Shown here: positions 8,389 to 17,900 of the stretch, in pieces
Layout of the letters: each line of letters begins with the position of its first letter
Numbering within the stretch: the first letter of the stretch is position 1
Assembly (NCBI GenBank): GCA_964372115.1
Contig: CAYJPN010000001.1
Coordinates: 62,001 to 126,000, forward strand
Direction of reading: 5' to 3'
DNA: 64,000 bases
Source: CG2-30-36-16 sp964372115
GTDB lineage: Bacteria > Bacteroidota > Ignavibacteria > Ignavibacteriales > Ignavibacteriaceae
The notes under the pieces: model-generated
What the model saw: only the letters and a program-made list of their open reading frames with translations
Databases searched by the model: none
Told to the model about the DNA's origin: nothing
Position numbers and translations under genes: made by a program

Positions 8389-9927
8389 TTAAAGTGCCCT
8401 TTGCACGGATTTTAATAAATTTGAAAGATATACTATAATAGATAAATTATTAAAACCAAGTTTAACTATCACTAAAAAAAACAATGAGCCGAAAACAACC
8501 GGTTCTAAAAGTATTTTAACAACAGGTAAAAGTTGCCACACAGAAAAGAGCATTTCCGCCGATAAATAACTAATTAAAGCCGATGCAGAAAAGATAACGA
8601 AGTGCTTAAATAAAGCCCATAAAATTGCACTATTTATCATTTTGCTCGAAAAGTATAGCCCGACAACTCCCATTAATGAATAACTGATGGTCGATGATAC
8701 AGCCAAACCATTCTGCATAAATTTTTCAACTAATAAATAATTGATAATCAGTTTTGTAACCGTTGCCGCAAAAGTTAAAACTACTAGTTTCTTTAGAAGT
8801 TCTGCGGCATACATAAATTTATTAATTATAGCATAACTCGAATAAAAAATAAGGCTTATTGCGAATATCTTAAGAATTTCCGCGGTCAGCAAAGTACTGG
8901 TTTCAGAAAATTTACCCCTTTGGTAGATAATACCAACAATCAACTCGCTGTTAAAAAAGATAAAGATTGTTATGGGGATAAATATTAGCAGATTATTTTT
9001 CAATCCTTGATTAAGGTATGAAGACAATAGCTCAATATTTTTAGCTGAAAATGAATCGGAAAATTTTGGAAACAATGCAGTTGCCAAACCAGCAGAAAAA
9101 ATTGATAGAGGAAGCAGGTATAAAGTGGTGGCATAATTGATTGCCGCAATTCCACCATCTTGTACCTGATTGTAAAAATATCTGTCAATTAATACAAACA
9201 ATTGAGATATCGCTTCAATAAAAATAATTAAATAAAAAGTTGATTCAAGTTTTTTTAAAGAAACCTTGTTAATATAATTAAAAGATAAATATTTTTTCGA
9301 AAAAACAATTATATACAACAACTGTAATACGTTACCTAATATAAAGCCCAATACGATAGAATAAATTCCAATTTTTCCATGCCCAAAAATAATTGAAAGA
9401 ATAACTACAACATTTACAATTATATTGCTTATAACGGGATGCTTATAATCGTATCTGGCAGTTAAATAATTTGCGAAAACCGAAAAAGCGGTTTGGATGG
9501 GGATAGTAACTAAAAAAAGATTAAAAATGTTTTGAGCAATCGTAATTGTTTCAGCGGATACATTGCCGAGATAACCTTTTACTAAGTTGTATGAAACGAG
9601 GTACAAGAAAAATGAAAATATCAAGCTAAGCGAAAAAAATATTATTACGTTTACTTTTACAAAATCATCGGCGGCGGTTGATGATTCATTTTCTTTTTTT
9701 TTGTAGTAATTGGGTATTAGGTAATTTTGTGAGATAAAAAAAATAATTGTGTTTAGTGTAATCGGAAGTGCCGCGCCAACTAGATAAATGTCAAACTCAT
9801 TACCTATACCGAAGTAGTTAGCAAAAAGAATTTCACGAAAAAACCCCAGCCCTTTGCTTGCAAGTGTGCCCGCCGTAATTATTATGGATGCTCCCGCAAT
9901 AGTCGATGAAAACTTTTCTTTTTCCAT
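8389..9927 (-). CDS. MurJ/MviN-family lipid-linked oligosaccharide flippase
   Basis: A 512-residue polytopic protein of the MOP exporter superfamily, with about 14 helices. The opening GTLASKGLGFFREILFANYFG matches the MurJ (MviN) N-terminal signature rather than the Wzx pattern, and FPKFSDSF, IYQRGKF and YAAELLKKL are further MurJ-type segments. It likely flips undecaprenyl-linked repeat units to the periplasm, taking the Wzx role in this locus. A cell-wall lipid II role cannot be excluded. The ATG at 9927 is preferred over the TTG at 9930; it follows the decarboxylase stop by three bases. Confidence 0.8.
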   Translation of the reverse strand: MEKEKFSSTIAGASIIITAGTLASKGLGFFREILFANYFGIGNEFDIYLVGAALPITLNTIIFFISQNYLIPNYYKKKENESSTAADDFVKVNVIIFFSLSLIFSFFLYLVSYNLVKGYLGNVSAETITIAQNIFNLFLVTIPIQTAFSVFANYLTARYDYKHPVISNIIVNVVVILSIIFGHGKIGIYSIVLGFILGNVLQLLYIIVFSKKYLSFNYINKVSLKKLESTFYLIIFIEAISQLFVLIDRYFYNQVQDGGIAAINYATTLYLLPLSIFSAGLATALFPKFSDSFSAKNIELLSSYLNQGLKNNLLIFIPITIFIFFNSELIVGIIYQRGKFSETSTLLTAEILKIFAISLIFYSSYAIINKFMYAAELLKKLVVLTFAATVTKLIINYLLVEKFMQNGLAVSSTISYSLMGVVGLYFSSKMINSAILWALFKHFVIFSASALISYLSAEMLFSVWQLLPVVKILLEPVVFGSLFFLVIVKLGFNNLSIIVYLSNLLKSVQRAL

Positions 9928-9930
9928 CAA

Positions 9931-10869
9931 CTAAATTTTATTTTTGAAGTACTCAATCGTAATTTTCAATCCTTCTTCGCGCTCTACCTTAGGCGCCCAA
10001 CCCAAAATAGCCTTTGCCTTTTGTATATCGGGCTGGCGGACTTTGGGATCGTCTTCAGGAAGTTCTTGATATGATATTTTACTTGAAGAGGAAGTAAGTT
10101 TTATAACTTCTTCTGCAAATTGTTTAATAGTAATTTCTGCAGGGTTGCCAATATTTACGGGATCAACCTCATTTGACATTAACAATTTAAAAATCCCATC
10201 TACCAAATCGCTTACGTAACAAAAACTTCTTGTCTGAGAACCATCGCCGAATACTGTTAGGTCTTCATTTCTTAAAGCCTGCCCTACAAAAGCTGGTAAT
10301 GCTCTACCGTCATCAAGACGCATACGCGGACCGTATGTATTAAAAATTCTTACTATTCGGGTATCAACACCATGATAACGATGGTAAGCCATCGTCAAAG
10401 CTTCGGCAAACCTTTTGGCTTCATCGTACACGCCGCGCGGACCAATAGGATTCACATTACCCCAGTAATCCTCGCTCTGCGGATGAATTGTAGGATCACC
10501 ATAAACTTCCGATGTTGAGGCGAGAAGAAATCTTGCTTTCTTTTCTTTGGCTAGCCCAAGTGCTTTGTGTGTTCCGAGAGAACCGACTTTTAATGTTTGA
10601 ATCGGAAATTTTAAATAATCAATAGGGCTGGCAGGTGAGGCAAAATGTAAAATGTAATCAACCCTACCGGGGATAAAAACATAATTAGTGATATCGTGTT
10701 TTTCAAATGAAAAATTTTCGTTTCCGAAAAGGTGAGAAATATTATTAATATTTCCGGTAAGAAGATTGTCAACTGCAATTACTTTAAAATTTTCGTTTAT
10801 TAATTTATCACACAGATGCGAGCCTAAAAATCCCGCGCCGCCTGTTACAATAGCTGTTGGTTTAAACAA
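9931..10869 (-). CDS. uxs: UDP-glucuronate decarboxylase (UDP-xylose synthase)
   Basis: Extended short-chain dehydrogenase of 312 residues. It has the NAD-binding GGAGFLGSHLCD motif at residues 10-21, HFASPASPIDYLKFP, the catalytic Tyr-Lys pair in VYDEAKRFAE, and the IFNTYGPRMRLDDGR and FGDGSQTRSFCYVSDLVDG segments characteristic of UXS. It converts UDP-glucuronate to UDP-xylose through a 4-keto intermediate, using tightly bound NAD+. Its presence predicts xylose, or a sugar made from the 4-keto intermediate, in the polymer. Start ATG at 10869 lies 9 bases after the Wzz-like gene. Confidence 0.9.
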   Translation of the reverse strand: MFKPTAIVTGGAGFLGSHLCDKLINENFKVIAVDNLLTGNINNISHLFGNENFSFEKHDITNYVFIPGRVDYILHFASPASPIDYLKFPIQTLKVGSLGTHKALGLAKEKKARFLLASTSEVYGDPTIHPQSEDYWGNVNPIGPRGVYDEAKRFAEALTMAYHRYHGVDTRIVRIFNTYGPRMRLDDGRALPAFVGQALRNEDLTVFGDGSQTRSFCYVSDLVDGIFKLLMSNEVDPVNIGNPAEITIKQFAEEVIKLTSSSSKISYQELPEDDPKVRQPDIQKAKAILGWAPKVEREEGLKITIEYFKNKI

Positions 10870-10878
10870 TTTTGACTC

Positions 10879-12018
10879 CTATTTACTGCGTAGTTCTGTT
10901 ATTTTTTTTTCTTTGATTAGAAGAAAAAGTGACAATAATATAAAAATAAAAACTCCTCCAATAACAGAGGAAAATACTGTTCTAGGACTTGAGGCTTTCA
11001 AAGGTGGAATAGCTTCATCTAATATCTGCACAGTTGGAATATCTCGGTTTTCCTGAATTTTTTCTTTATAATATTGTTGTTGCAGAAGGAGATAGACTTC
11101 GTTTTGAATTTTAACATCTCTCATCAATTGCGCTAATTTTTTACCTAATTCGGGAACATTATTAAAAGCTAATAGGAAATCATCGCTCCCGATCTCCATT
11201 TTATTATATTGCCCGCGTAACTCGTCTAATCTATTTTTGACGGCAAGATAAGTTTTATTATCCTCACGTATATTTTTTTGCATAAACCCCAATTCAACTT
11301 CTGCCTTAACAATTTCAGCTTTTAATTTTGATGCCGCCTCCAACGAAGCCTTTAATTGTTCTGGAAGCGAAATGGTTTTATATTTTTGTTGGAAATCAGC
11401 CAATTGTTGTTCCGCAGAGTCTAGTTTAGTTTTTGTTATTTCCAATTGCGATTCTACATATTCCCGCGCATTTTTTGCCTTTGAAGATAATTTCTCACGA
11501 TTAATTTTGTCCAAAGCTTCTACGAATCCATTAGAGATGGATGCTGACAAATTTCTAATCGAATCTACTTCAGATTTAAAAAAGAAAGGAAATAAACCGG
11601 TACTAACATCTACACTCAATTTTACTATGCCCTCTTTTGTAACCTCAGTATATAAGGCATTGTTAAGCTCTTTGCCGGCAGCTAATCTATTTTTTTTACC
11701 ATAAAACTTTTTTAGATTAAATTTATCAACCACATACAAACTCGCTGTTCTGCTTTTAATAATTTCCATAAATAGTTGCGAATTAGCTGCGCCCATTCCC
11801 CCCGTTAATAGGTTAGAAAATCCCTCCCCGCCAATCAGGCTGCCAAGTCCGTTAAATTCCGAACTTTTTTCGGGCGGTAAAATTGTAACTTCCGAATTAA
11901 AAGTTACCGGGAAAATGAAAAATAAAATCAAAAAAATAATAATAACTGACGAAAAGGATGCGACTATTAATTTGTTTTTATTAAAAATTAAAACATTAAG
12001 TATTTGATGATAATTCAT
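10879..12018 (-). CDS. Wzz-like polysaccharide co-polymerase (chain-length protein without kinase)
   Basis: A 379-residue inner-membrane protein with one helix near each end (residues about 15-38 and 340-362) and a long periplasmic coiled coil between, including SAEQQLADFQQKYKTISLP. The C-terminal helix is preceded by a Pro-rich P-P-L-K-A-S-S-P-R segment, the usual co-polymerase motif. It sets polymer length by interacting with the polymerase. The frame is open upstream to 12147, but that part overlaps the export gene and is compositionally non-coding; the ATG at 12018 leaves a five-base gap. The locus has a second, kinase-fused co-polymerase at 13640-15904. Confidence 0.85.
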   Translation of the reverse strand: MNYHQILNVLIFNKNKLIVASFSSVIIIFLILFFIFPVTFNSEVTILPPEKSSEFNGLGSLIGGEGFSNLLTGGMGAANSQLFMEIIKSRTASLYVVDKFNLKKFYGKKNRLAAGKELNNALYTEVTKEGIVKLSVDVSTGLFPFFFKSEVDSIRNLSASISNGFVEALDKINREKLSSKAKNAREYVESQLEITKTKLDSAEQQLADFQQKYKTISLPEQLKASLEAASKLKAEIVKAEVELGFMQKNIREDNKTYLAVKNRLDELRGQYNKMEIGSDDFLLAFNNVPELGKKLAQLMRDVKIQNEVYLLLQQQYYKEKIQENRDIPTVQILDEAIPPLKASSPRTVFSSVIGGVFIFILLSLFLLIKEKKITELRSK

Positions 12019-12023
12019 AATAA

Positions 12024-13607
12024 TTATTTTGTTGCTATTATTACTGCTACAGTTGCTGCGATTACAGATGCAACTTGTCCGAGAACAGTGAGAGTTGTGG
12101 TGAAAACTGTCCAGAATTTCGGACCTGGTGGATCCTCCGGAATCCAAATTGTATCGCCTGGCTGCAATGTTTCAACATCATCAGCATCTATCCATTCACC
12201 GGTTTTTGCCTTAATTACTCTAACATCGCCCTCGAGGGCGCGCCAGCCAAAACCGCCTGACAAAGCTATATAATCATCAATGGTTAGATCTTCTTGATAA
12301 ATAATATTGCCCGGGTTAACAACTTGTCCTAATAAAGTTATATAGTTTTTCGCCTCAGGGAATGTTATTATGTCATCTTTTTTTAAGATTACATTTTCGC
12401 TCAAATCGTTTTTAATTAGTAGCCGATAAAAATCGACAACTAATCTCCCCGATTTTTGACGTGATTTGGCTTTAAAATAATCGTACTCATCCTCGGTCAT
12501 ATTATCCACAGCTATTATTTTTAGCCTATCGAATTCGGGATCTTCCTTGTCTTCTTCCTCGCTTGTACGAAAAAGACTAGCCTCTGTAAGAGATGCATCT
12601 TCCCTAACACCGCCAGCTTCTTTAATAATATCGAGCAAAGTAGTAGAATCCTTTTTTATTTTATAATAACCGGGATATTTTGCCATTCCACTTACTAAAA
12701 CAAATCTGTTCTCAAAGATTTTGGGAACTTTGCGAATTAAAACGTTATCATATTTTTTTAATAAAATATTATTTTTTTGAATTTCTTCATAAGTATAATA
12801 ACTGCTATGTTGCCTATATCCATCTTTTGTAAAGCTTACAATTTCAATGCTATCTCGCCGTGCTCTGTCCATCAATCCTCCGGCAAGTTTGATCAATTCA
12901 GCAACACTCTCCCCATCCTTAAATTCATATGTGCCGGGATAAAATACATCTCCACCAAGAAAAATCGTCTCATCATACTTGCTCACGAATACGATGTCGC
13001 CTTCATGAAGAGGGGGGTTGTTTTTTTTATCTGCAAACCTCAGGAACGAGAGTATATCGATGTGAGATATAATTTCATCATTTGATGTAATTTTAATATC
13101 TCTTAGGTTCGATGTTTCATTAAGCCCCTTAGAGGTCATAATAAGATCAAAAAGTCTCGCATTGGCGGGGAACACAAAAATACCCGGTTTAACAACATCG
13201 CCAAGCATTGTAACTTTGATTTTTCTCAGCTCCAATAATAGCACACTAACATCAACATTCTTGTAAAATTTTAGAACACTATTTTTTATTTTTTCGTGAG
13301 CTTCTTTTAATGTTAGCCGCCTTAAATCTATTACCCCAACTTTAGGAATATATAACATCCCTTCATGATTGATATTGATGGCAAAATTGATATCTTCTAA
13401 CCCACTTATCGAAATAAACAACTTGTCACCTGGGCCGACTAAATATTCCGTATCCTTTATACTTCCCTCGGTAGCCTGGGAAATAAATGTGGAGGTATGG
13501 AGAGAATCTGAAAAAGAAAATAGTGACCTTTCTCTATAATCCGGAATATTTTGACCGAATAGTAAACCGGCGGTAATTATTACAATAAATAATGTGTGCT
13601 TTTTCAA
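12024..13607 (-). CDS. SLBB-domain polysaccharide export protein (Wza-like)
   Basis: Secreted protein of 527 residues with a signal peptide (MKKHTLFIVIITAGLLFGQ). A Poly_export domain follows (EYLVGPGDKLFISISG, then GMLYIPKVGVIDL), and then several SLBB beta-grasp repeats recognisable by VTMLGDVVKPGIF, IFLGGDVFYPGTYEF, VLVSGMAKYPGYYKI and ITLLGQVVNPGNI. The C-terminal hydrophobic helix (FTTTLTVLGQVASVIAATVA) would be the outer-membrane-spanning helix of Wza. It should form the export pore for the polymer across the periplasm and outer membrane. No lipobox Cys is seen after the signal peptide, unlike E. coli Wza. Confidence 0.88.
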   Translation of the reverse strand: MKKHTLFIVIITAGLLFGQNIPDYRERSLFSFSDSLHTSTFISQATEGSIKDTEYLVGPGDKLFISISGLEDINFAININHEGMLYIPKVGVIDLRRLTLKEAHEKIKNSVLKFYKNVDVSVLLLELRKIKVTMLGDVVKPGIFVFPANARLFDLIMTSKGLNETSNLRDIKITSNDEIISHIDILSFLRFADKKNNPPLHEGDIVFVSKYDETIFLGGDVFYPGTYEFKDGESVAELIKLAGGLMDRARRDSIEIVSFTKDGYRQHSSYYTYEEIQKNNILLKKYDNVLIRKVPKIFENRFVLVSGMAKYPGYYKIKKDSTTLLDIIKEAGGVREDASLTEASLFRTSEEEDKEDPEFDRLKIIAVDNMTEDEYDYFKAKSRQKSGRLVVDFYRLLIKNDLSENVILKKDDIITFPEAKNYITLLGQVVNPGNIIYQEDLTIDDYIALSGGFGWRALEGDVRVIKAKTGEWIDADDVETLQPGDTIWIPEDPPGPKFWTVFTTTLTVLGQVASVIAATVAVIIATK

Positions 13608-13639
13608 TTTTTTTTACTGTTGTGTTTACATTAAATTAT

Positions 13640-15904
13640 CTAAGTATTTTTATCCAATGGACCGATTGGTTTTTTGCCTTTAGCTCCACCATTTGTGGGC
13701 CGAGAGTAATAATAATAATACTTATAATAAGAACCATAACCAGCCTTATAGCTGAAGTTATTAAGTACCGTCCCGATAAATGGTGCATGATCATTTTTAA
13801 GAAGCTCGATAGATTTTTCCATAAGCTCTATTTCAGTTGTTTCTGCCGACACAACAAGAATGGTTGCATCAACTCTTCTTGCAAGAATTTCGGAATCGGT
13901 TACTGCAATTATTGGTGGCGAATCCAAAATAACAATATCGTATTTGTCACGCATATCGTTTAAGAACAGCCTCATTTGATCTGAATCAAGCATCTCAGCC
14001 GGATTTGGAGGGATGGTGCCTGCGGTTATAAAGTCTAAATTGTTTAGTTCACTCTTACGTATAATTTCGTTTAGTGTAGCTTGTCCAAATAAATAATCAA
14101 TTACACCGGGAAATCTTTTTTCCTTAAAAACATTATGCATACGGGGTTTACGCAAATCGCAATCAATTATTAGCGTGCGTTTATTGGTTTGGGCAAAACT
14201 TCCTGCAAGATTTATACTTACAGTAGTTTTACCTTCTTGAGGAGTTGAGGATGTTACTAAAATTAATTTTAGTTCATCACGGTCAATTTTAGAAAATTGC
14301 ACTCTTGTCCTTAACGCCCTAAAAGCTTCACTCGGAGTCGAGTCAGGACGTTTAGCGACAACAAATTCAAAATCTTTTACGCCGTTTACTGCTACACCTT
14401 CAATTTGAGGGATCCACGCAAGTACGCTGATATTCCTACTTTGAATATCTTCGGGTGTTTTTACAGTATTATCAAAATAATTCCGAATGAATACATACCC
14501 CAAAGCCATACCAGCACCCAAAACTAATCCAACTAAAACTATTAGAAGTCTGTTCGGTTTTGAAGGTGAGGAAGGTCTGCGCGCTTCATCAATTATAAGT
14601 ACGTTGCCCGGTTGTGACTGTTCATTAATCAATGCTTCTTGATATTTTTCTTCAACCAAAATATATAATTTTTCTATTGATTCCCTTTCACGTTGAAATC
14701 TAGCGAGTTCAATTGCTGTGGTTGGGAGCTGATTAAATTTTGCGTCGTATGTTTTAACTACAGCAGATAACTCTGAAACAGTAATTCTATAAGATTGATT
14801 TTTTACTTCTTCTTCAATAACCTTTTGAGTTAATTGTTTTACCTCTTCTGGGCTGCTTGCAAAAATTCCTTTTTTAATTACACTTATTTTTTCATCAATT
14901 TTAAGTTGAAGATCATTTATCTGATTATCATAATCTTTTATTAAAAGTTTTGTATCAACCTTAGCATTTTTGTTGGCAAGGGCTAAATCTTTATTAACTT
15001 TCAGTTTAGCAAGTTGAGCCTGCAGGGCAGTAAAGTATGCTTCATTTGACATACTTTCTAAATATTCGGCCATTTTAGGACTTTGTTTTGAAAGCTCTCT
15101 CTTATATTCTGTCAATACTTTATCAGATACAGCAAGGTCTATTTCCGCAGCATTTTTATTCGCTTCAAATTGCGATAATTGTTGTATTAAATTGTTTGCC
15201 TGAGCATCAAGAGCTATAATGCCCCCCTTTTGCTGATAATTTTTTAATATATCTTCAGCATCGTTTAACTGCTCCAACTTTTCTTTTCTTTGAGCAGCAA
15301 GAAATTCTTTAACATTTGTAAGTTGATTTCTGCTAATATCCAAATTTAGTTTTTTGTATTCCAGGGCGTACGTATTTGCAATCAGTGCAACTTCATATGG
15401 GGAGGGTGATTCAACTGTAATTTCAACTATATCCAAGCCTCTTTTTTGATCAACGGCAGCCCGCTTTTCCAATAATTTGGCGATACTTTCTTGTGGAAGA
15501 ATCGTACTAGGTTGCTCTTCAAAGTTAGAACCTCTGCTAATTACAAGATAAAAACTATCCGGGCTGTTTACTTCATTATAATCTTTTATAATTGCATCAG
15601 CTACCCTACTTCTGATTGAATAACTTTTAAGTATTTCAATTTCATTCGCTATAAACCTGTCGCTGCCAAAGTCCTGAAATTCCGGCATTAAAGGAGATTC
15701 AAGAATATTACCAGAAGGTTTTGCTATTTTTAGTGATGTAACCGATTTATAAATATCCTGCGCATTTACTGCATATATAATTGATACAGTTAAACTGGTT
15801 AGAGTTATTAGAATAACAGGTAAAAGATTATTACGTATTAGGTTTAAATAATCTTTTAAAGAATTGGTTTCAGCACTCTGAAAATTTTTATTTATATCTT
15901 CCAT
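13640..15904 (-). CDS. Wzc-like tyrosine autokinase / polysaccharide co-polymerase
   Basis: A 754-residue fusion of a Wzz-type chain-length domain and a cytoplasmic BY-kinase. Transmembrane helices lie near residues 29-50 and 455-476, with a long coiled-coil periplasmic part between. The kinase has Walker A (TPQEGKTTVS, Lys K559), Walker A' (LIIDCDLRKPRMH) and Walker B (YDIVILDSPPI). The C-terminus carries a tyrosine cluster (YGSYYKYYYYYSRP), the expected autophosphorylation tail. Phosphorylation cycles of this tail govern polymer assembly with the export protein. It is the second gene of the operon, 5 bases after the small SLBB gene. Confidence 0.92.
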   Translation of the reverse strand: MEDINKNFQSAETNSLKDYLNLIRNNLLPVILITLTSLTVSIIYAVNAQDIYKSVTSLKIAKPSGNILESPLMPEFQDFGSDRFIANEIEILKSYSIRSRVADAIIKDYNEVNSPDSFYLVISRGSNFEEQPSTILPQESIAKLLEKRAAVDQKRGLDIVEITVESPSPYEVALIANTYALEYKKLNLDISRNQLTNVKEFLAAQRKEKLEQLNDAEDILKNYQQKGGIIALDAQANNLIQQLSQFEANKNAAEIDLAVSDKVLTEYKRELSKQSPKMAEYLESMSNEAYFTALQAQLAKLKVNKDLALANKNAKVDTKLLIKDYDNQINDLQLKIDEKISVIKKGIFASSPEEVKQLTQKVIEEEVKNQSYRITVSELSAVVKTYDAKFNQLPTTAIELARFQRERESIEKLYILVEEKYQEALINEQSQPGNVLIIDEARRPSSPSKPNRLLIVLVGLVLGAGMALGYVFIRNYFDNTVKTPEDIQSRNISVLAWIPQIEGVAVNGVKDFEFVVAKRPDSTPSEAFRALRTRVQFSKIDRDELKLILVTSSTPQEGKTTVSINLAGSFAQTNKRTLIIDCDLRKPRMHNVFKEKRFPGVIDYLFGQATLNEIIRKSELNNLDFITAGTIPPNPAEMLDSDQMRLFLNDMRDKYDIVILDSPPIIAVTDSEILARRVDATILVVSAETTEIELMEKSIELLKNDHAPFIGTVLNNFSYKAGYGSYYKYYYYYSRPTNGGAKGKKPIGPLDKNT

Positions 15905-15909
15905 CTAAA

Positions 15910-16428
15910 CTACTTGGTTATATTTATAATTAAAATTGATAATGAAATTAACGTCGATATAATTGACAACGTTAATGATACATAATCTCTAAAATATAAT
16001 TTTGGCTCACCAGGAACTAATAAAATATCCCCCGCTAACAAATCCGGAGTTTTAGTATTATTTGATAATTTTTCGTTCCAAAGTAAATCATTGTAACTAA
16101 ACTTAACAAGGATTTGGGTAGAATCAGCATTGGTCCTGTACAACCTCAAGTCATCCAGGAACGAATCATTAGTCGGACCGCCGGCATACGAAAGCAAATC
16201 TTCAACAGTAGTGTACGAAGGGACGATGTATTTTCCGGGGTATTTTACATAACCCCAAACAGCAACTTTAATATTCAAACCACCCGGATCGGAATAATCG
16301 AAATAAGCGCCCTGGCTTTGTTGTCTTAATTCATTTAATCCGCGTCCTATCTGCAGATCATTTTGTGCAAAAACCGGAGTTATAGCCAAAAAGAATAAAA
16401 TAATACCTAATAGTTTAATTCGCGTCAT
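15910..16428 (-). CDS. Small SLBB-domain exopolysaccharide protein
   Basis: First gene of the exopolysaccharide operon, 172 residues. A signal peptide (MTRIKLLGIILFFLAITPVFAQ) is followed by one SLBB-like beta-grasp repeat (VAVWGYVKYPGKYIVPSYTTVEDLL gives the pattern) and a C-terminal hydrophobic helix (residues about 150-170). It lacks the N-terminal Poly_export domain, so it is not a complete Wza. It may be an accessory ring or adaptor for the larger export protein at 12024-13607. The predicted promoter lies about 38 bases upstream of its ATG. Confidence 0.75.
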   Translation of the reverse strand: MTRIKLLGIILFFLAITPVFAQNDLQIGRGLNELRQQSQGAYFDYSDPGGLNIKVAVWGYVKYPGKYIVPSYTTVEDLLSYAGGPTNDSFLDDLRLYRTNADSTQILVKFSYNDLLWNEKLSNNTKTPDLLAGDILLVPGEPKLYFRDYVSLTLSIISTLISLSILIINITK

Positions 16429-16465
16429 GCTTTGAGAATCCTTGAAAATTGAAGAAATGAAATTA

Positions 16466-16473
16466 CAAATTTA
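16466..16473 (-). promoter_or_regulatory. Predicted promoter -7 element of the exopolysaccharide operon (TAAATTTG)
   Basis: This minus-strand octamer fits TAnnTTTG and lies between the ftsX stop and the first exopolysaccharide gene, placing the transcript start at about 16462 and giving a leader of about 33 bases. It is the only such match in this 55-base gap. No strong upstream TTTG box is seen at the usual spacing. Confidence 0.45.
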
Positions 16474-16483
16474 AAGTTTTACA

Positions 16484-17347
16484 TCAAATCTTTAACGTCA
16501 CCTTTTTAAGTGAAAAAATTGTTACCAAAAGAGAAAACCCCGGGCCTAATAGAAGTAGGACTATTGCGAGTACCGAAATATTAAGGGGGGAAAAATAATT
16601 TGGAATTCTTCCAGATAAAACGATTGATGAAAATAGATAACCACAAACTATAACAAAAAATGAAGCTGAGAGCCCGATGAATAAACTATTCAAATAAATC
16701 GGGGCTTTTATAGAAATTAAACGTGCACCAACTAATTTCATAGTTTCGAGCTCTTCATATTTTCTGCTGACAAGCAATTTAGTAGTGCTCGAAATAATAT
16801 ATATAGATAACAACAGAAGAAACGCGGTACTGATAAAAATTATTTTTTTGGAGGCATAGATATAATCCAGAATTTTTGATGTTATCTTTTCATCCAAAAT
16901 TAGCTCACTTACACCATCCATTTCGGAAACTTCCTTTTTTATTTTGTTTAAAGAACTTTTGCTAATATAATTCCCATTTATTTTGGTCTCAATTGAAGCC
17001 GGCAACGGGTTGTAATCCAATATTTGACGGAAATCTTCACCCGTTTCTTTTACAAATCTTTCGGCGGCTTTTTCTTTTGATATAAAAGTGATGTTGGTAA
17101 AATATCCCGTTTGCTTGAGAGTGTTTTGCAGACTTTTTACCTCAGGCAAAGATAAATTTTCCTCTAAAAAAATATTCATGCGGATATTATCTTTCAACCT
17201 ATCCTGCAAATGATTGGAAAATAAAATTAATACTGTGGAAAAGGTAATCAAACCGATTGATAATGTACTGGCTAAAACGGCAAGAAAAAAAGATGCTTTG
17301 GCTCTGCCTATTAATTTTAGTGACTCTTTGAAATAGAATTTAAGCAT
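16484..17347 (-). CDS. ftsX: FtsX-like cell division permease
   Basis: A 287-residue protein with the FtsX topology. One helix lies at about residues 22-45, followed by a periplasmic domain of about 120 residues (containing MNIFLEENLSLPEVKSLQ and ITFISKEKAAERF), then three helices at the C-terminus. The KYEELETMKLVGA segment just after the second helix is the family signature. With the ATPase FtsE it transmits a signal to periplasmic peptidoglycan hydrolases at division. No ftsE gene is adjacent, which is common in this phylum. The ATG at 17347 is chosen over a TTG/ATG-free extension to 17377, since it gives the normal MLKFYFKESL start and lies just after the predicted promoter. Confidence 0.88.
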   Translation of the reverse strand: MLKFYFKESLKLIGRAKASFFLAVLASTLSIGLITFSTVLILFSNHLQDRLKDNIRMNIFLEENLSLPEVKSLQNTLKQTGYFTNITFISKEKAAERFVKETGEDFRQILDYNPLPASIETKINGNYISKSSLNKIKKEVSEMDGVSELILDEKITSKILDYIYASKKIIFISTAFLLLLSIYIISSTTKLLVSRKYEELETMKLVGARLISIKAPIYLNSLFIGLSASFFVIVCGYLFSSIVLSGRIPNYFSPLNISVLAIVLLLLGPGFSLLVTIFSLKKVTLKI

Positions 17348-17363
17348 TGATAAAATTTTTCTG

Positions 17364-17371
17364 CAAATATA
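17364..17371 (-). promoter_or_regulatory. Predicted ftsX promoter -7 element (TATATTTG)
   Basis: The minus-strand sequence is a perfect TAnnTTTG match, 17 bases before the ftsX ATG. The expected transcript start is about 4 bases downstream, giving a leader of roughly 13 bases, short enough that initiation would not depend on a Shine-Dalgarno sequence, and none is visible. Confidence 0.5.
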
Positions 17372-17396
17372 ATGCACTTATAGTTAATAAAGTAGG

Positions 17397-17900
17397 TTAG
17401 AAGTTAGATTCATCAACCCACTTTGTAATTTGCCATTTTTGAGTCGAATTCATTTTCAAACTTATATTAACTCTGCCATCGAAAGTAACAACATCTGTTG
17501 GATTAAATGTAATTGTCAAATTAAACCCGCGAACTATATTAGCCGAGAGTGAATCTTGAGATGATAAAATAATATTATTCCAAATTAAATCGAGGCGCTG
17601 CGAATTTTGAAAAAGTCCATTCGTAGTTTTCATCTCCTCATCTCTGCCCCATGAAATATCAACTCCTTGATCATAATCGCGATATGTAAAAATAAAGTCC
17701 GGGGCAATAATTTCACCATAAATAGTAGTGTCCTTGAAAGCATAAGCGTATTGAAAATTTTGAAAAACGCCGTCAATCGTCTTCAAATCAGAAATAGTGC
17801 CGGCATCATTCGAGTCACTTTCATCTAACTTTGGTGAAAAAGGGTTTACACACCCGATTAGCAAAACTGAAAATGAAAAAAATATTATTGCGTTTTTAAT
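17397..17900 (-). CDS. Lipoprotein of unknown function, probable ATT start
   Basis: I place the start at the ATT at 17900, giving 167 residues. From there the protein begins with Ile/Met-KNAIIFFSFSVLLIGC, a complete lipoprotein signal peptide ending at a Cys lipobox. The nearest conventional start, a TTG at 17864, would begin right at LIGC and delete the whole signal. GGAGG lies four bases before the ATT, and the ATT overlaps the upstream TAA stop as ATTAA, mimicking the ATGA joins elsewhere here. The mature part (residues about 45-167, ending KWQITKWVDE) looks like a small NTF2/SnoaL-like alpha+beta domain. It resembles its upstream neighbour and may be a diverged duplicate. Function unknown. 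Confidence 0.6.
   Translation of the reverse strand: MKNAIIFFSFSVLLIGCVNPFSPKLDESDSNDAGTISDLKTIDGVFQNFQYAYAFKDTTIYGEIIAPDFIFTYRDYDQGVDISWGRDEEMKTTNGLFQNSQRLDLIWNNIILSSQDSLSANIVRGFNLTITFNPTDVVTFDGRVNISLKMNSTQKWQITKWVDESNF

Noticed and set aside
12019..12147. Upstream extension of the Wzz-like gene
   Set aside because: Those 43 residues are Ser/Cys/Asn-rich and overlap the export protein C-terminus; the ATG at 12018 begins a proper membrane protein.
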